A stretch of DNA of 64,000 nucleotides from Pseudoxanthomonas winnipegensis (GCF_004283755.1 NZ_SHMH01000011.1:30243-94242); one strand, 5' to 3'. Shown: positions 21,903 through 32,340, counted from the stretch's first letter. The notes: generated by a model not told the origin, from the letters alone. Numbers and translations: made by a program.

Positions 21903-22115
21903 ATGAGTCAGATCGAAGAGGCGGGCGGCGTGGCGGGCGTGTCGTCCAGCGATTTCACCCTGCTCGAAGGCCTGTATCAGCTTTCCGTGAATGGCAACAC
22001 CCAGGACTGGGAGTTCGAGCGGCTCAACAATGCCGTGTACGAGCGCCTGCTCTCGTCCTATGGCAGCGACGATGTTCCGTTCGATCAAAGCAAGAGCGCG
22101 CTGGCAGGGTCCTGA
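21903..22115 (+). CDS. Hypothetical 70-residue protein
   Basis: A short acidic product (MSQIEEAGGVAGVSSSDFTL) with AGGGGGA six bases before the ATG and a strong terminator 36 bp after the stop, so the transcription unit looks genuine. It is soluble and has no recognisable motif beyond a helical centre (LLEGLYQLSVNGNTQDWEFE). Function unknown. Confidence 0.65.
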   Translation: MSQIEEAGGVAGVSSSDFTLLEGLYQLSVNGNTQDWEFERLNNAVYERLLSSYGSDDVPFDQSKSALAGS

Positions 22116-22150
22116 TCAGCCGCGCCACCGGATTCGCGTTTCACCATTGG

Positions 22151-22183
22151 AAACGGGCAACGGGGGTTGCCCGTTTTTTTTTT
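22151..22183 (+). terminator. Rho-independent terminator
   Basis: The stem aacgggcaac/gttgcccgtt has 10 bp with a gggg loop and is followed by a run of ten T in all. It lies shortly after the small gene at 21903. Confidence 0.9.
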
Positions 22184-22386
22184 GTGCTTTTCCGGGGCGC
22201 GTGGCCGGTCAGCACGAGTCTGAACAGGCTTCCCCAACCGCCTCGACCCAGCCGAGTGCTGACCCTCGGCCAGCCCCCTGGCCGATTCTTGGGATGGCCC
22301 GAGGCTCGCACCTCAGCGGGAGCCTCCTTCGGTGAAACCCTGCTTCTGTGGGACAACTGTCTCTCGGATCAAGCCTCAGCATCCTT

Positions 22387-22479
22387 GTAGAGTGGAGCTT
22401 GTGGCAATCCCATCTCGGGGACTCCGCTGGGGCTTGCCGATGATCCGGTCGAAAAGCAGCGGAGCAAGCTCCGCTCTAC
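22387..22479. repeat. GTAG-type inverted repeat pair (BIME-like)
   Basis: A left copy opens with gtagagtggagctt, and a right copy reads agcggagcaagctccgctctac on this strand, i.e. GTAGAGCGGAGC in the opposite orientation. GTAG ends are typical of REP elements in Stenotrophomonas and Xanthomonas. A second such pair is at 40117-40191. The 760-bp gap 22116-22876 holds a terminator and repeats but no supported gene. Confidence 0.75.
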
Positions 22480-22593
22480 AAGTGGGAGCCCTGCCAAACA
22501 AGGCCTGCGACCCGAAAGATCAAGACTTCTTCAACCCGAAGTACCTGCACCCGACGCGCGCGGCAGCGGGCCGGCGGGCGGTGACCGCGCCTA

Positions 22594-22623
22594 GCGAGGC
22601 AGGAAGCCGAGCGCCCGAGTCAG
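22594..22623. repeat. 30-bp dispersed repeat, copy 1
   Basis: This 30-bp block starting gcgaggcaggaagccgagc matches 40379-40408 with two mismatches. Both copies lie shortly after a GTAG-type repeat pair. Confidence 0.7.
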
Positions 22624-22775
22624 GGCAGGATGCCCTGATCGAGGGAAAAGCGGACACCGCCCGCCGGCCCGCTGCCCTTCCGAAGCCACGAAGCGCAACC
22701 GCCGCGCTCCGCGTCGAGCGGAGCGACCCTGCTGGAGAAACTGGCTTACGATCGCGCCGCCAACCCAAGCCGCCG

Positions 22776-22825
22776 CCGCTGCCACCTGCCCCACCCTGGA
22801 CCGCTGCCACCTGCCCCACCCTGGA
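22776..22825. repeat. 25-bp tandem direct repeat
   Basis: A 25-bp unit beginning ccgctgccacctgcccc occurs twice with no mismatch (22776-22800 and 22801-22825), followed by a further ccgct. It lies just past the 3' end of gpmA. Confidence 0.9.
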
Positions 22826-22876
22826 CCGCTACTATCGGCCTTACTCCGGGTTACCGCCTCAGCGGCGCGCTCGCTA

Positions 22877-23626
22877 TTACTTGGCCTTGCTCTGATTGGC
22901 CACCGCCTCGGCGGCGCGCTTGGCCGCCTCCGGGTCGCCCAGGTAGCGGAAGGACTTGACCTGCAGCTGGTCGTCCAGCTCGAACAGCAGCGGGATGCCG
23001 GTGGGGATGTTGAGCTCCAGGATTTCTTCCTTGCTCACATGGTTGAGGTACTTGTACAGCGCGCGCAGCGAGTTGCCGTGCGCGGTCACCAGCACCGTCT
23101 TGCCGTCCTTGAGCGCCGGCGCGATGGCGTCGTGCCAGTACGGCAGCACCCGCTCCAGCGTGGTGGCCAGCGACTCGGTCGCCGGCAGCGCATTGCGGTC
23201 GAGCATGGCGTAACGCCGGTCCTGCGCCGGATGGCCCGGATCGGCCGCCTCCATCGGCGGCGGCGGGATGTCGTAGGAGCGGCGCCAGATCTTGACCTGC
23301 TCCTCGCCGTGCTTGGCCGCCGTCTCGGCCTTGTCCAGGCCTTGCAGCGCACCGTAGTGACGCTCGTTCAGGCGCCAGCTCTTGTGCACCGGCAGCCAGT
23401 CCTGGTCCATCTCCTTCAGCGCGCCCTGCAGCGTATGGATCGCGCGCTTGAGCACCGAGGTGTAGGCCACGTCGAACTTCAGGCCCTCGTCCTTCATCAG
23501 CTTGCCGGCCGCGGCCGCCTCGGCGCGGCCCTGCTCGGTCAGATCCACGTCGACCCAGCCGGTGAACCGGTTGGACAGGTTCCACTCGCTCTGGCCGTGG
23601 CGCAGCAGGACTAGGGTTCGGCTCAC
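22877..23626 (-). CDS. gpmA: 2,3-bisphosphoglycerate-dependent phosphoglycerate mutase
   Basis: A 249-residue cofactor-dependent mutase that interconverts 3- and 2-phosphoglycerate in glycolysis. [10 protein letters not shown] carries the phospho-accepting His10. [11 protein letters not shown] and the late [10 protein letters not shown] supply the other active-site residues, and the length fits GpmA rather than the shorter broad-specificity phosphatases. The start is GTG, with GGAGAA eight bases upstream. It follows the rhomboid gene on the same strand at 58 bp. Confidence 0.96.
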   Translation of the reverse strand: MSRTLVLLRHGQSEWNLSNRFTGWVDVDLTEQGRAEAAAAGKLMKDEGLKFDVAYTSVLKRAIHTLQGALKEMDQDWLPVHKSWRLNERHYGALQGLDKAETAAKHGEEQVKIWRRSYDIPPPPMEAADPGHPAQDRRYAMLDRNALPATESLATTLERVLPYWHDAIAPALKDGKTVLVTAHGNSLRALYKYLNHVSKEEILELNIPTGIPLLFELDDQLQVKSFRYLGDPEAAKRAAEAVANQSKAK

Positions 23627-23684
23627 TGGGTCGTTCTCCGCGAAGCTGTCAGGGGGCGCCGATTGTACGGCCAGCGCGGGGCGG

Positions 23685-24290
23685 CTACAGGCGCGGGCGG
23701 CTCAGCTCGGCCAGGAAGTGCTGCAGCACCTGCGGCTCCATGATCAGCATGAACATGATCCCGTAGGCCGCCCCGGCCAGATGCGCGCTGTGGTTGACCC
23801 GATCGCCACCGCGGCGGTCCATCCAGATGCTGTAGACCACGTAGAGCACGGCGAACAGGATGGCCGGCATCGGGATCACGAACACCAGGATCTGCGACCA
23901 CGGCGCCAGCAGGATGAAGGCGAACAGCACCGCCGACACCGCGCCCGAGGCGCCCAGGCTGAAGTAGTTGGGGTCCTTCTGGTGCTTCAGATAGGTCGGC
24001 AGGATCGCCATCACCAGCGCCGACAGATAGAACAGCGGATACGCCCACCAGGTGCCGGTCTGCTGTTCCATGAAGCCCTCGATCTGCCGACCGAAGAAGA
24101 ACAGCGTGAGCATGTTGAAGAACAGGTGCATGAAGTCGGCATGGATGAAGCCATGCGTGATCAGCCGGTCGTACTGGTGGAGCTTGTCGATGGCCGGCGG
24201 CCACAGGATCAGGCGGTCGGCGACGCGGCGGTTGTTCAAGGCCAGCAGCGAGACGACCACGGTGATGGCGATGAGGATCAGGGTGATCAT
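23685..24290 (-). CDS. Rhomboid-family intramembrane serine protease
   Basis: A 201-residue polytopic protein. About six membrane helices are visible. The catalytic Ser115 lies in [10 protein letters not shown] and the catalytic His170 in [26 protein letters not shown] is the conserved HxxxN-type segment of helix 2. It cleaves transmembrane substrates within the inner membrane; its substrate is unknown. It lies between the POT transporter gene and gpmA, all on the minus strand with short gaps, so co-transcription is plausible. Confidence 0.9.
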   Translation of the reverse strand: MITLILIAITVVVSLLALNNRRVADRLILWPPAIDKLHQYDRLITHGFIHADFMHLFFNMLTLFFFGRQIEGFMEQQTGTWWAYPLFYLSALVMAILPTYLKHQKDPNYFSLGASGAVSAVLFAFILLAPWSQILVFVIPMPAILFAVLYVVYSIWMDRRGGDRVNHSAHLAGAAYGIMFMLIMEPQVLQHFLAELSRPRL

Positions 24291-24325
24291 GCGGTTCCTG
24301 TAAGCGGGACGAAGGCGCGCGCGGG

Positions 24326-25900
24326 TCAGGCGGCCCGGTAATTGTCCTGCATCGGATAGCGCCGTGCGTAGCCGGCGAAGGCCAGCGCCGCCAGGAAGGC
24401 GAACCCGGCGAAGAAGAACATCAGGAACGCCGCCTCGCTCAGGCCCGTATCGCCGATGTGCGCCGTCACGGTGGCGTTGCGCACGCCGGCGTTGGTCAGC
24501 AGCACCCACAGGCTGCCGAAGGTGGTGGCCAGGTACCAGAAGGCCATGATCACGCCCTTCATCGCCACCGGCGCCTGGCTGTAGGCGAACTCCAGCGCCG
24601 TGGCCGAGACCAGCACCTCGCCCAGGGTCAGCAGCGCATAGGGCAGCGTCTGCCAGGCCAGCGACACCGGGTGGCCGCCATCCAGCGCCAGCTGCAGCAG
24701 TCCAGCCACCACCCAGGCCACGCCGGCCAGGGCGATGCCCGCGCCCATGCGCCGCAGCGGCGTGGGCTCGATGCCGATCCGGCGCAGCAGCGGATACAGC
24801 ACCAGCGCATTGAACGGGATCAGCAGCATCACCAGCAGCGGATTGAGCGCCTGCATCTGCGCGGCGTCCTTGACCAGCCAGCTCGGCCACCACGCCAGGT
24901 GATGCGGGATCTGCATGGCCTGTCCCTGCAGCACCCAGGTCGAGGCCTTCTGGTCGAATAGCGAGAAGAAGGGCGTGGTCAGCGCGAACACGATCAGGAT
25001 GCGCAGCACCGCGCGCACGCCATCGACCGCCGCATCGGGATGAATGCCCCGCGCGCGCTCCAGCTGCAGCGAGGCCCCGGCCCCGCCGAAGGCGATCACC
25101 AGCCCCAGCGCCAGGCACGCGGCCGCCACGAAGCCCAGCACCGGCGTGGCCGCCAGCGCGCCCACGGCCAGCACCGCACCCAACACCGCCAGGGCCAGCC
25201 CGGGCCTGCCCTGCCCCCGCGCGCGGGCCAGCAGCGCGCTGCGCACCACCTTGAGGAAGGCGTGCGGGTCGGACGCCGCCGGCGGCACGTGCACGTAGCG
25301 GTGCCGGCCCAGCCAGAACACGAGCGTAGCGATCAGCATCAGCGCCCCCGGCACGCCGAAGGCCACCGCCGGCCCATGGCTGCGCAGCAGGATCGGCGTC
25401 AGCAGCGAGGCGAAGAACGAGCCGAAGTTGATGATCCAGTAGAAGGCGTCGAACACCTTGCGCGCCAGATGCTTGTTGGACTGGTCGAACTGGTCGCCGA
25501 CGAAGGACACCACCAGCGGCTTGATCCCGCCCGAGCCCAGCGCGATCAGGAACAGCCCGGTGTAGAAGCCCTGCCGGTCGTGCTCGAAGATCGCCAGGCA
25601 CGCGTGGCCGGCGCAATAGATCAGCGAGAACCACAGCACGGTGTTGTACTTGCCGAAACAGCGGTCGGCCAGCCAGCCGCCCAGCAGCGGGAAGAAGTAC
25701 ACCCCGATCACGAAGCTGTGGAACACGTCCTTGGCCATCGCCGCGCGATCGGCTTCCGGCGCATGCAGCAGCAGGGTGCCGACCAGGAAGGAGGTCAGGA
25801 TGTTGCGCATCCCGTAGAAGCTGAAGCGCTCGCAGCCTTCGTTGCCGATGATGAAGGGGATCTGGCGCGGCAGGCGGGCCGGGGGCGAGGTGGCGTGCAT
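24326..25900 (-). CDS. POT-family proton-dependent oligopeptide transporter
   Basis: A 524-residue major-facilitator protein of the POT/PTR family, importing di- and tripeptides with protons. The signatures are GNEGCERFSFYGMR (ExxERFxxYG, helix 1), GGIKPLVVSFVGDQF (helix 4/5) and FYWIINFGS (FYxxINxG). A long central region bears two extra hydrophobic segments, as in bacterial 14-helix POTs. It starts at ATG after about 150 bp shared with the divergent M14 peptidase gene. The pairing suits peptide scavenging, but co-regulation is inference. Confidence 0.93.
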   Translation of the reverse strand: MHATSPPARLPRQIPFIIGNEGCERFSFYGMRNILTSFLVGTLLLHAPEADRAAMAKDVFHSFVIGVYFFPLLGGWLADRCFGKYNTVLWFSLIYCAGHACLAIFEHDRQGFYTGLFLIALGSGGIKPLVVSFVGDQFDQSNKHLARKVFDAFYWIINFGSFFASLLTPILLRSHGPAVAFGVPGALMLIATLVFWLGRHRYVHVPPAASDPHAFLKVVRSALLARARGQGRPGLALAVLGAVLAVGALAATPVLGFVAAACLALGLVIAFGGAGASLQLERARGIHPDAAVDGVRAVLRILIVFALTTPFFSLFDQKASTWVLQGQAMQIPHHLAWWPSWLVKDAAQMQALNPLLVMLLIPFNALVLYPLLRRIGIEPTPLRRMGAGIALAGVAWVVAGLLQLALDGGHPVSLAWQTLPYALLTLGEVLVSATALEFAYSQAPVAMKGVIMAFWYLATTFGSLWVLLTNAGVRNATVTAHIGDTGLSEAAFLMFFFAGFAFLAALAFAGYARRYPMQDNYRAA

Positions 25901-26057
25901 GGGAACTCGACGGCAAAAAATCGTGCGCCAGCTTAGCGAGCGCCCCAGCGCGCTTGGCTGACCACCCTGTCAGACCTTCCCCACCCGCGCGCGCGGGCCG
26001 GCGCGCGCGGCATCGCTGGCATGATGGCCGCCCCTTACACCAACCCTGCCCGTCCCG

Positions 26058-27830
26058 ATGCGCCTGCGCCCCGCCCTGCTCGCCTGTCTGCTGTTGAGTC
26101 CCCTGGCGCCGGTCGCCGCCGCGCCCAGCGATGCGGCGCTGATCAGCGCCTCCGAAGCCTCCGGCTTCACCAGGACCGGCCGCTACGAGGAAGTGGGGCG
26201 CCTGTGCGCCGCCTTCGCCGCGCGCTGGCCGCAGGCGGTGCGCTGCTTCGACTTCGGCACCACGCCCGAGGGCCGGCCGCTGCACGCCATGGCCATCTCC
26301 ACCAGCGGCGCGCTCGATCCCGCCGCGGCCCGCGCCCGCGGCCTGCCGGTGGTGCTGATCCAGGGCGGCATCCATCCCGGCGAGATCGATGGCAAGGACG
26401 CCGGCTTCCTCGTCGCCCGCCAGCTGCTGGAGAGCAAGCGCGCCAAGGGCACGCTGGACAAGGTGGTCTGGCTGTTCGTACCGGTGTTCAACGCCGACGG
26501 GCACGAGCGCTTCGGACCCTGGAATCGCCCCAACCAGCGCGGCCCGGAAGAAATGGGCTTCCGCGCCACCGCGCAGAACCTCAACCTCAACCGCGACTAC
26601 ATGAAGGCCGACGCGCCGGAGATGCAGGCGATGCTGGCCCTGGTCGATGCCTGGGACCCGCTGATCGCCATGGACCTGCATGTCACCGACGGGGCCAAGT
26701 TCCGCCACGACATCTCGGTGCAGGTCGAGCCCTCGCACGAGGGCGATGCCACCCTGCAGCGCGACGGCCAGGCGCTGCGCGCGGCGATGATCGCGCAGCT
26801 GGACCGCCAGGGCTCGCACGCCCTGCCGTTCTATCCCTCGCTGGCCGAGAACGACAATCCGGCGGCCGGGTTCGCCGACGAGATCTATCCGCCGCGCTTC
26901 TCGCACGGCTACTTCCAACTGCGCAACCGCTTCGGCGTGCTGGTGGAGACGCACTCCTGGCTGCGCTATCCGCAGCGCGTGGCGATCACCGGCAACGCCA
27001 TCGTCGCCGTGCTGCAGCAGGCCGCCGTGCACGGCGCGGCCTGGCGCGGCGATGCGGCCGCGGCCGATGAGGCGGCCACCCGGCTCGGCGGCCAGCCGCA
27101 GGTGCTGGACTGGAAGGCCAACGACACCCCGCGCATGATCGATTTCCTCGGCTATGCCTATACGCGCACGCCCTCGGAGGTCTCCGGCGGGCTGATGACC
27201 CGCTACGACGAAGACACCCCACAGGTCTGGCACATCCCGCTGCGCGACACCATGGAGCCGGCGGTGACCACCACCGCGCCGCGCGCCGGTTACCTGGTGC
27301 CGGTCGCCTGGGCGCCGATGGTCGAGCCGCGGCTGCGCGCGCACGGGCTGCAGTACCGCCGCCTCGACGCGGCGCTGGATGCGCCGGCGCAGGCCTACCG
27401 CGCCACGCGCATCGACTTCGACAAGACCTCCACCGAAGGCCACCAGCGCCTCAAGCTCGCCGGCGCCTGGGCCGACGAATCCGCACAGCTGCCTGCCGGC
27501 AGCCTGTTCGTGCCTATCGCCCAGCCGCGCGCGCGGCTGGTGGTGGCGCTGCTGGACCCAGACGCGCCGGACTCGCTGCTGCAGTGGGGCCTGTTCAACG
27601 CCGCGTTCGAGCGCAAGGAATACATGGAGAGCTACGTGGCCGAGGACGTGGCGCGGCAGATGCTGCGCGATCCGCAGGTCAAGGCGGCCTTCGAGCAGCG
27701 CCTGAAGGACGATGCGGCCTTCGCCGCCAGCCCGCGCGCGCGGTTGGAGTTCTTCGCCCGCCGGCACCCGTCCTGGGATACGCGCTACGGCCTGTATCCG
27801 GTGCTGCGCACCGACCAGACGCCGCGCTGA
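26058..27830 (+). CDS. M14-family zinc carboxypeptidase (exported)
   Basis: A 590-residue secreted peptidase. The signal peptide is MRLRPALLACLLLSPLAPVAAA. Zinc ligands are His106 and Glu109 in GGIHPGEIDG and His208 in DLHVTDG. The general base is probably Glu296 in VLVETHSW, and NLNLNRDYMK carries the substrate-binding Asn-Arg pair. The C-terminal 250 residues form an additional domain of unknown function. It probably trims peptides or peptidoglycan stems in the periplasm or outside the cell, complementing the divergent peptide transporter. Confidence 0.9.
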   Translation: MRLRPALLACLLLSPLAPVAAAPSDAALISASEASGFTRTGRYEEVGRLCAAFAARWPQAVRCFDFGTTPEGRPLHAMAISTSGALDPAAARARGLPVVLIQGGIHPGEIDGKDAGFLVARQLLESKRAKGTLDKVVWLFVPVFNADGHERFGPWNRPNQRGPEEMGFRATAQNLNLNRDYMKADAPEMQAMLALVDAWDPLIAMDLHVTDGAKFRHDISVQVEPSHEGDATLQRDGQALRAAMIAQLDRQGSHALPFYPSLAENDNPAAGFADEIYPPRFSHGYFQLRNRFGVLVETHSWLRYPQRVAITGNAIVAVLQQAAVHGAAWRGDAAAADEAATRLGGQPQVLDWKANDTPRMIDFLGYAYTRTPSEVSGGLMTRYDEDTPQVWHIPLRDTMEPAVTTTAPRAGYLVPVAWAPMVEPRLRAHGLQYRRLDAALDAPAQAYRATRIDFDKTSTEGHQRLKLAGAWADESAQLPAGSLFVPIAQPRARLVVALLDPDAPDSLLQWGLFNAAFERKEYMESYVAEDVARQMLRDPQVKAAFEQRLKDDAAFAASPRARLEFFARRHPSWDTRYGLYPVLRTDQTPR

Positions 27831-27945
27831 CCGGACGCCGCGCAGCCGGATTGAAGGCCGCCGCGAAGACGTGAATATCCGTGGCCAGACGCCGCCTTGG
27901 TTTACAAGCCGGGGCGCTGCGACCAAACTGCCGGCTCCAAGCTGA

Positions 27946-28416
27946 ATGGGGAAGGGCATGTCGGGTCGGGGACCGCGCCCACAAGGATTCTGGCAGGGAC
28001 GTGGACGGCTGCTGCTGGTCGCTGTGGCGATCGCCGCGGTCGCCTGGCAGGCCACGCGCGCGCCGCGGCCTGCCACCGAAAGCACACCGGCGCCGATCGC
28101 CACCACAGCCTTCGGCGCGGCGGCGCAGGCCGACGCCCTGCCCGCCTTCCTGCCGCCCGAGGCGCGCGACACCCTGGCGCTGATCGCGCGCGGCGGACCC
28201 TTCCCGTATCCGCAGGACGGCACGGTCTTCGGCAACTACGAGGGACGCCTGCCCGCCCAGCCGCGCGGCTGGTACCACGAGTACACGGTGCGAACGCCCG
28301 GCGCACCCAACCGCGGCGCGCGCCGGATCATCACCGGTGGCACACCGCCGCGCGCGTACTGGTACACCGCCGACCATTACGAGAGCTTCCGCTCGTTCCA
28401 GGTGCCGCGTCCATGA
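27946..28416 (+). CDS. Guanyl-specific ribonuclease (barnase/RNase Sa type)
   Basis: A 156-residue RNase of the microbial N1/T1 superfamily. A membrane anchor or signal segment (LLLVAVAIAAVAWQA) and a linker of about 30 residues precede the nuclease domain LPPEARDTLALI...FGNYEGRLP. Expected catalytic residues are present: Glu112 in YHEYTV, Arg126/127 in GARRIITG and His144 in TADHYESF. An ATG four codons in (27958) is the alternative start and is nearer a GGGAAGGG. The stop overlaps the start of the barstar-like gene, so toxin and inhibitor are coupled. Confidence 0.88.
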   Translation: MGKGMSGRGPRPQGFWQGRGRLLLVAVAIAAVAWQATRAPRPATESTPAPIATTAFGAAAQADALPAFLPPEARDTLALIARGGPFPYPQDGTVFGNYEGRLPAQPRGWYHEYTVRTPGAPNRGARRIITGGTPPRAYWYTADHYESFRSFQVPRP

Positions 28417-28847
28417 ACGCCGATCAGGATCCGCATCTGGAGGACGCCAGCCGCGCCGGCGTGTATTTCGTCGGCATGCAGGACCTGGACGTGCTGGCCG
28501 CCTACGCCTTCAGCGCGCGCCTGGTGCTGCGGCGGATCGACCTGCTCGGCGTGCGCGACAAGCAGACCCTGCTGCTGCGCGTCGCCGTGGCGCTGGACTT
28601 TCCCCTGGGCACCGGACGCAACTGGGATGGCCTGCTGGATGGCCTGCGCGACCTGAGCTGGTTGCCCGGCGCCGGCTACGTGCTGCTGCTGGAAAGCGCT
28701 GGCGAACTGCACGCGCGCAACGAGGCCGACTTCGACACGCTGGTCTCGGTGCTGGACCAGGCGCAGCTGGCCTGGCGCGAACGCGGCCTGCCGTTCTGGG
28801 CGTTCCTGGCGCTGCGCGACAAGGACATGGATGCGCTCGAGGATTAG
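28413..28847 (+). CDS. Barstar-family ribonuclease inhibitor
   Basis: A 144-residue barstar-like protein, the intracellular inhibitor expected to neutralise the RNase encoded just upstream. Barstar features include the central LLRVAVALDFPLGTGRNWDGL (helix with the Asn-Trp-Asp-Gly-Leu signature of the family) and GLRDLSWLPGAGYVLLLE. Its ATG overlaps the RNase TGA by 4 bp. It is longer than classical barstar by an N-terminal stretch and an acidic tail. Confidence 0.88.
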   Translation: MNADQDPHLEDASRAGVYFVGMQDLDVLAAYAFSARLVLRRIDLLGVRDKQTLLLRVAVALDFPLGTGRNWDGLLDGLRDLSWLPGAGYVLLLESAGELHARNEADFDTLVSVLDQAQLAWRERGLPFWAFLALRDKDMDALED

Positions 28848-28934
28848 CGCGGGCGATGCGCTGCGCTGGAGGGCCAAGCCTTCGAAGCGCTGCCAGAAGC
28901 GCGAGCCGCACGGTGCGCCATGCGATCATGGTGC

Positions 28935-30311
<1,377 letters not shown>

Positions 30312-30326
30312 GCATGGGGCCGGCGC

Positions 30327-30731
30327 TCAGGGCGCCGGCCGCAGCTGCAGCGCGATCCAGGCGCCCAGCGCGACCAGCACCAGCCCACCGGCCAGGCTGA
30401 CCCCGAGGTTGGCGAAGGCCACCATGCCGCGCCCCGTGCGCGCCAGCATCAGGCTTTCCATCATCAGCGAGGAGAAGGTGGTCAGCCCGCCCAGGATGCC
30501 GACCACCAGGAACGCGCGCAGGTACAGCGCCGAGGGCCCGCGATTCTCCAGCCACACCAGCAGGAAACCGCCAACCAGCGAGCCGATGAAGTTGGCCGCC
30601 AGCGTGCCGTAGGGGAAGCCGCTGCCGAACTGGCGCAGCATCTGCCCGCCGATCCAGAAGCGCAGGCCCGCGCCCAGCGCACCGCCGCCCATCACCAGCG
30701 CCAGCTGCTGCCACCACAGGGACGGATTCAT
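30327..30731 (-). CDS. crcB: Fluoride ion channel CrcB/Fluc
   Basis: A 134-residue four-helix membrane protein of the CrcB/Fluc family, exporting fluoride as a dual-topology dimer. Signatures: GGALGAGLRFWIG (N-terminal GxxGAxxR), GTLAANFIGSLVGGFLL and GILGGLTTFSSLMME (the TTFS motif lining the pore). It lies behind a fluoride riboswitch in the 200 bp between it and rarA, so it is expected to be induced by fluoride. It converges with dbpA. Confidence 0.95.
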   Translation of the reverse strand: MNPSLWWQQLALVMGGGALGAGLRFWIGGQMLRQFGSGFPYGTLAANFIGSLVGGFLLVWLENRGPSALYLRAFLVVGILGGLTTFSSLMMESLMLARTGRGMVAFANLGVSLAGGLVLVALGAWIALQLRPAP

Positions 30732-30849
30732 GCCGCACCTCGCTCGGCGCGCAGCGACAGGACAAGACAGGGGTGTAAGGCGTGTTGCGGCATGACGGTC
30801 TCCGAAGGATCGATGCCGGGGCACGCACCTGCCACCCCGGCGTGGGGTT

Positions 30850-30912
30850 GGGCAGGCATCATCAGCACGACGGTCGCGCCGCCGGCGGTTCGAGGAGGAA
30901 TGCCATCTCCTG
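30850..30912 (-). ncRNA. Fluoride riboswitch (crcB motif)
   Basis: On the minus strand, 119 bases before crcB, the sequence reads GGAGATGGCATTCCTCC, then AACCGCC, and after a variable stem GCTGATGATGCCTGCC. These three blocks and their order are those of the fluoride riboswitch aptamer, close to the Pseudomonas type. G-rich and C-rich hairpins between the aptamer and the start codon may form the expression platform. Confidence 0.9.
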
Positions 30913-30933
30913 TGGGCCGCGACGATAGCCGCT

Positions 30934-32295
30934 TCAGCGCGCCTTGTCAGCCCGCGCCTGGGCGCGCGCCGCGCGCAAGGCATCGAGCTTCTGCTTGAGC
31001 TTGATCTCCAGCCCGCGCTCGACCGGCTGGTAGTAGATGCGCTCGCCCATCGCATCGGGGAAGCCGGTCTGGTCCAGCGCGATGCCGCCCTCGGCGTCGT
31101 GGTCGTACTGATAGCCCTGGCCGTAGCCCAGGCCCTTCATCAGCTTGGTCGGCGCGTTGCGCAGGTGCATGGGCACCTCCTGGGTGCCGGTCTCGCGGAC
31201 CTCGGCCTTGGCCTGGTTGAAAGCGGCATAGCCGGCGTTGGACTTGGCGGTGGCGGCCAGGTACAGCACCAGCTGGGCCAGCGCGAGCTCCCCTTCCGGG
31301 CTGCCCAGACGCTCGTAGATGTCCCAGGCCTCCAGCGCCATCTGCTGGGCGCGCGGATCGGCCAGGCCGATGTCCTCGATCGCCATGCGCGTGAGCCGGC
31401 GCGCCAGATAGGCCCGGTCGCAGCCGCCATCGAGCATGCGCGTGAGCCAGTACAGCGCCGAATCCGGATTGGAGCTGCGCACCGACTTGTGCAGCGCCGA
31501 GATCTGGTCGTAGAACTGCTCGCCGCCCTTGTCGAAGCGGCGCGTGCGGTCGGCCAGCACCTGCACCAGCGTGGCCTCGGTAACCTGGCCACCCTCGTCC
31601 ACCGCCAGTTCGGCGGCGATCTCCAGCAGGGTCAGCGCGCGGCGCACGTCGCCATCGGCCGCGCCGGCGATCTGCATCAGCGCCTCATCGGAGACCTCCA
31701 GCCCCTGCCCGCCCAGCCCGCGCTCGCTGTCTTCCAGCGCGTGGCGCAGCGCCTGGGCGATGTCGGCCGGCGAGACCGCCTCCATCACGTGCACGCGGCA
31801 GCGCGAGAGCAGCGCCGAGTTCAGCTCGAAGGACGGGTTCTCGGTGGTCGCCCCGACGAACAGGATCGTGCCGCGCTCGATATGCGGCAGGAACGCATCC
31901 TGCTGGCCCTTGTTGAAGCGGTGCACCTCGTCGACGAACAGCACCGTGCGCCGCCCCTGGGCGAAGCGGTGCGCGGCCTCGGCCAGCACCTGGCGCACCT
32001 CCGGCAGTCCGGAGAGCACCGCGGAGATCGCCTTGAATTCCGCATCGGCGTACTGCGCCAGCAGCAGCGACAGCGTGGTCTTGCCGCAGCCCGGCGGCCC
32101 CCACAGGATCATCGAATGCACGCGCCCGGACTCGATCGCGCGGCGCAGCGCCGTACCCGGCGCGAGCAGGCGGCGCTGGCCGACCATCTCGTCGAGCGTG
32201 CGCGGGCGCATGCGCTCGGCCAGCGGCTGCAACGCGCTGCGATCGACGCTCAGCAGATCGTCGGTGGGAGGCTGGGAAGTGCGGGTGCGGGCCAC
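30934..32295 (-). CDS. rarA: Replication-associated recombination protein RarA
   Basis: A 453-residue AAA+ ATPase (RarA/MgsA) that acts at stalled replication forks. Walker A is WGPPGCGKTTL, Walker B is VLFVDEVHRFNK, sensor 1 is FVGATTENPSFELNSALLSR, and DRAYLARRLTRMAIEDIGLADP and PMHLRNAPTKLMKGLGYG are typical of the C-terminal tetramerisation region. It follows lolA at 45 bp on the same strand; ftsK-lolA-rarA is a conserved run. Confidence 0.96.
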   Translation of the reverse strand: MARTRTSQPPTDDLLSVDRSALQPLAERMRPRTLDEMVGQRRLLAPGTALRRAIESGRVHSMILWGPPGCGKTTLSLLLAQYADAEFKAISAVLSGLPEVRQVLAEAAHRFAQGRRTVLFVDEVHRFNKGQQDAFLPHIERGTILFVGATTENPSFELNSALLSRCRVHVMEAVSPADIAQALRHALEDSERGLGGQGLEVSDEALMQIAGAADGDVRRALTLLEIAAELAVDEGGQVTEATLVQVLADRTRRFDKGGEQFYDQISALHKSVRSSNPDSALYWLTRMLDGGCDRAYLARRLTRMAIEDIGLADPRAQQMALEAWDIYERLGSPEGELALAQLVLYLAATAKSNAGYAAFNQAKAEVRETGTQEVPMHLRNAPTKLMKGLGYGQGYQYDHDAEGGIALDQTGFPDAMGERIYYQPVERGLEIKLKQKLDALRAARAQARADKAR

Positions 32296-32340
32296 ACCGC
32301 CATTGTAGGCGGTGCGCGCCCAGGCGTCGTCGCGACGGCC

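Noticed and set aside
22332..22895. A 187-codon frame in the gap before gpmA
   Set aside because: It translates dispersed GTAG-type and 30-bp repeats and the 25-bp tandem repeat. There is no ribosome-binding site.
23685..28235. A 1516-codon minus-strand frame covering the rhomboid, POT and M14 regions
   Set aside because: It is an accidental run of open codons. Only its last 201 codons (rhomboid) are a real gene; the rest is antisense or out of frame with genes that have good motifs.
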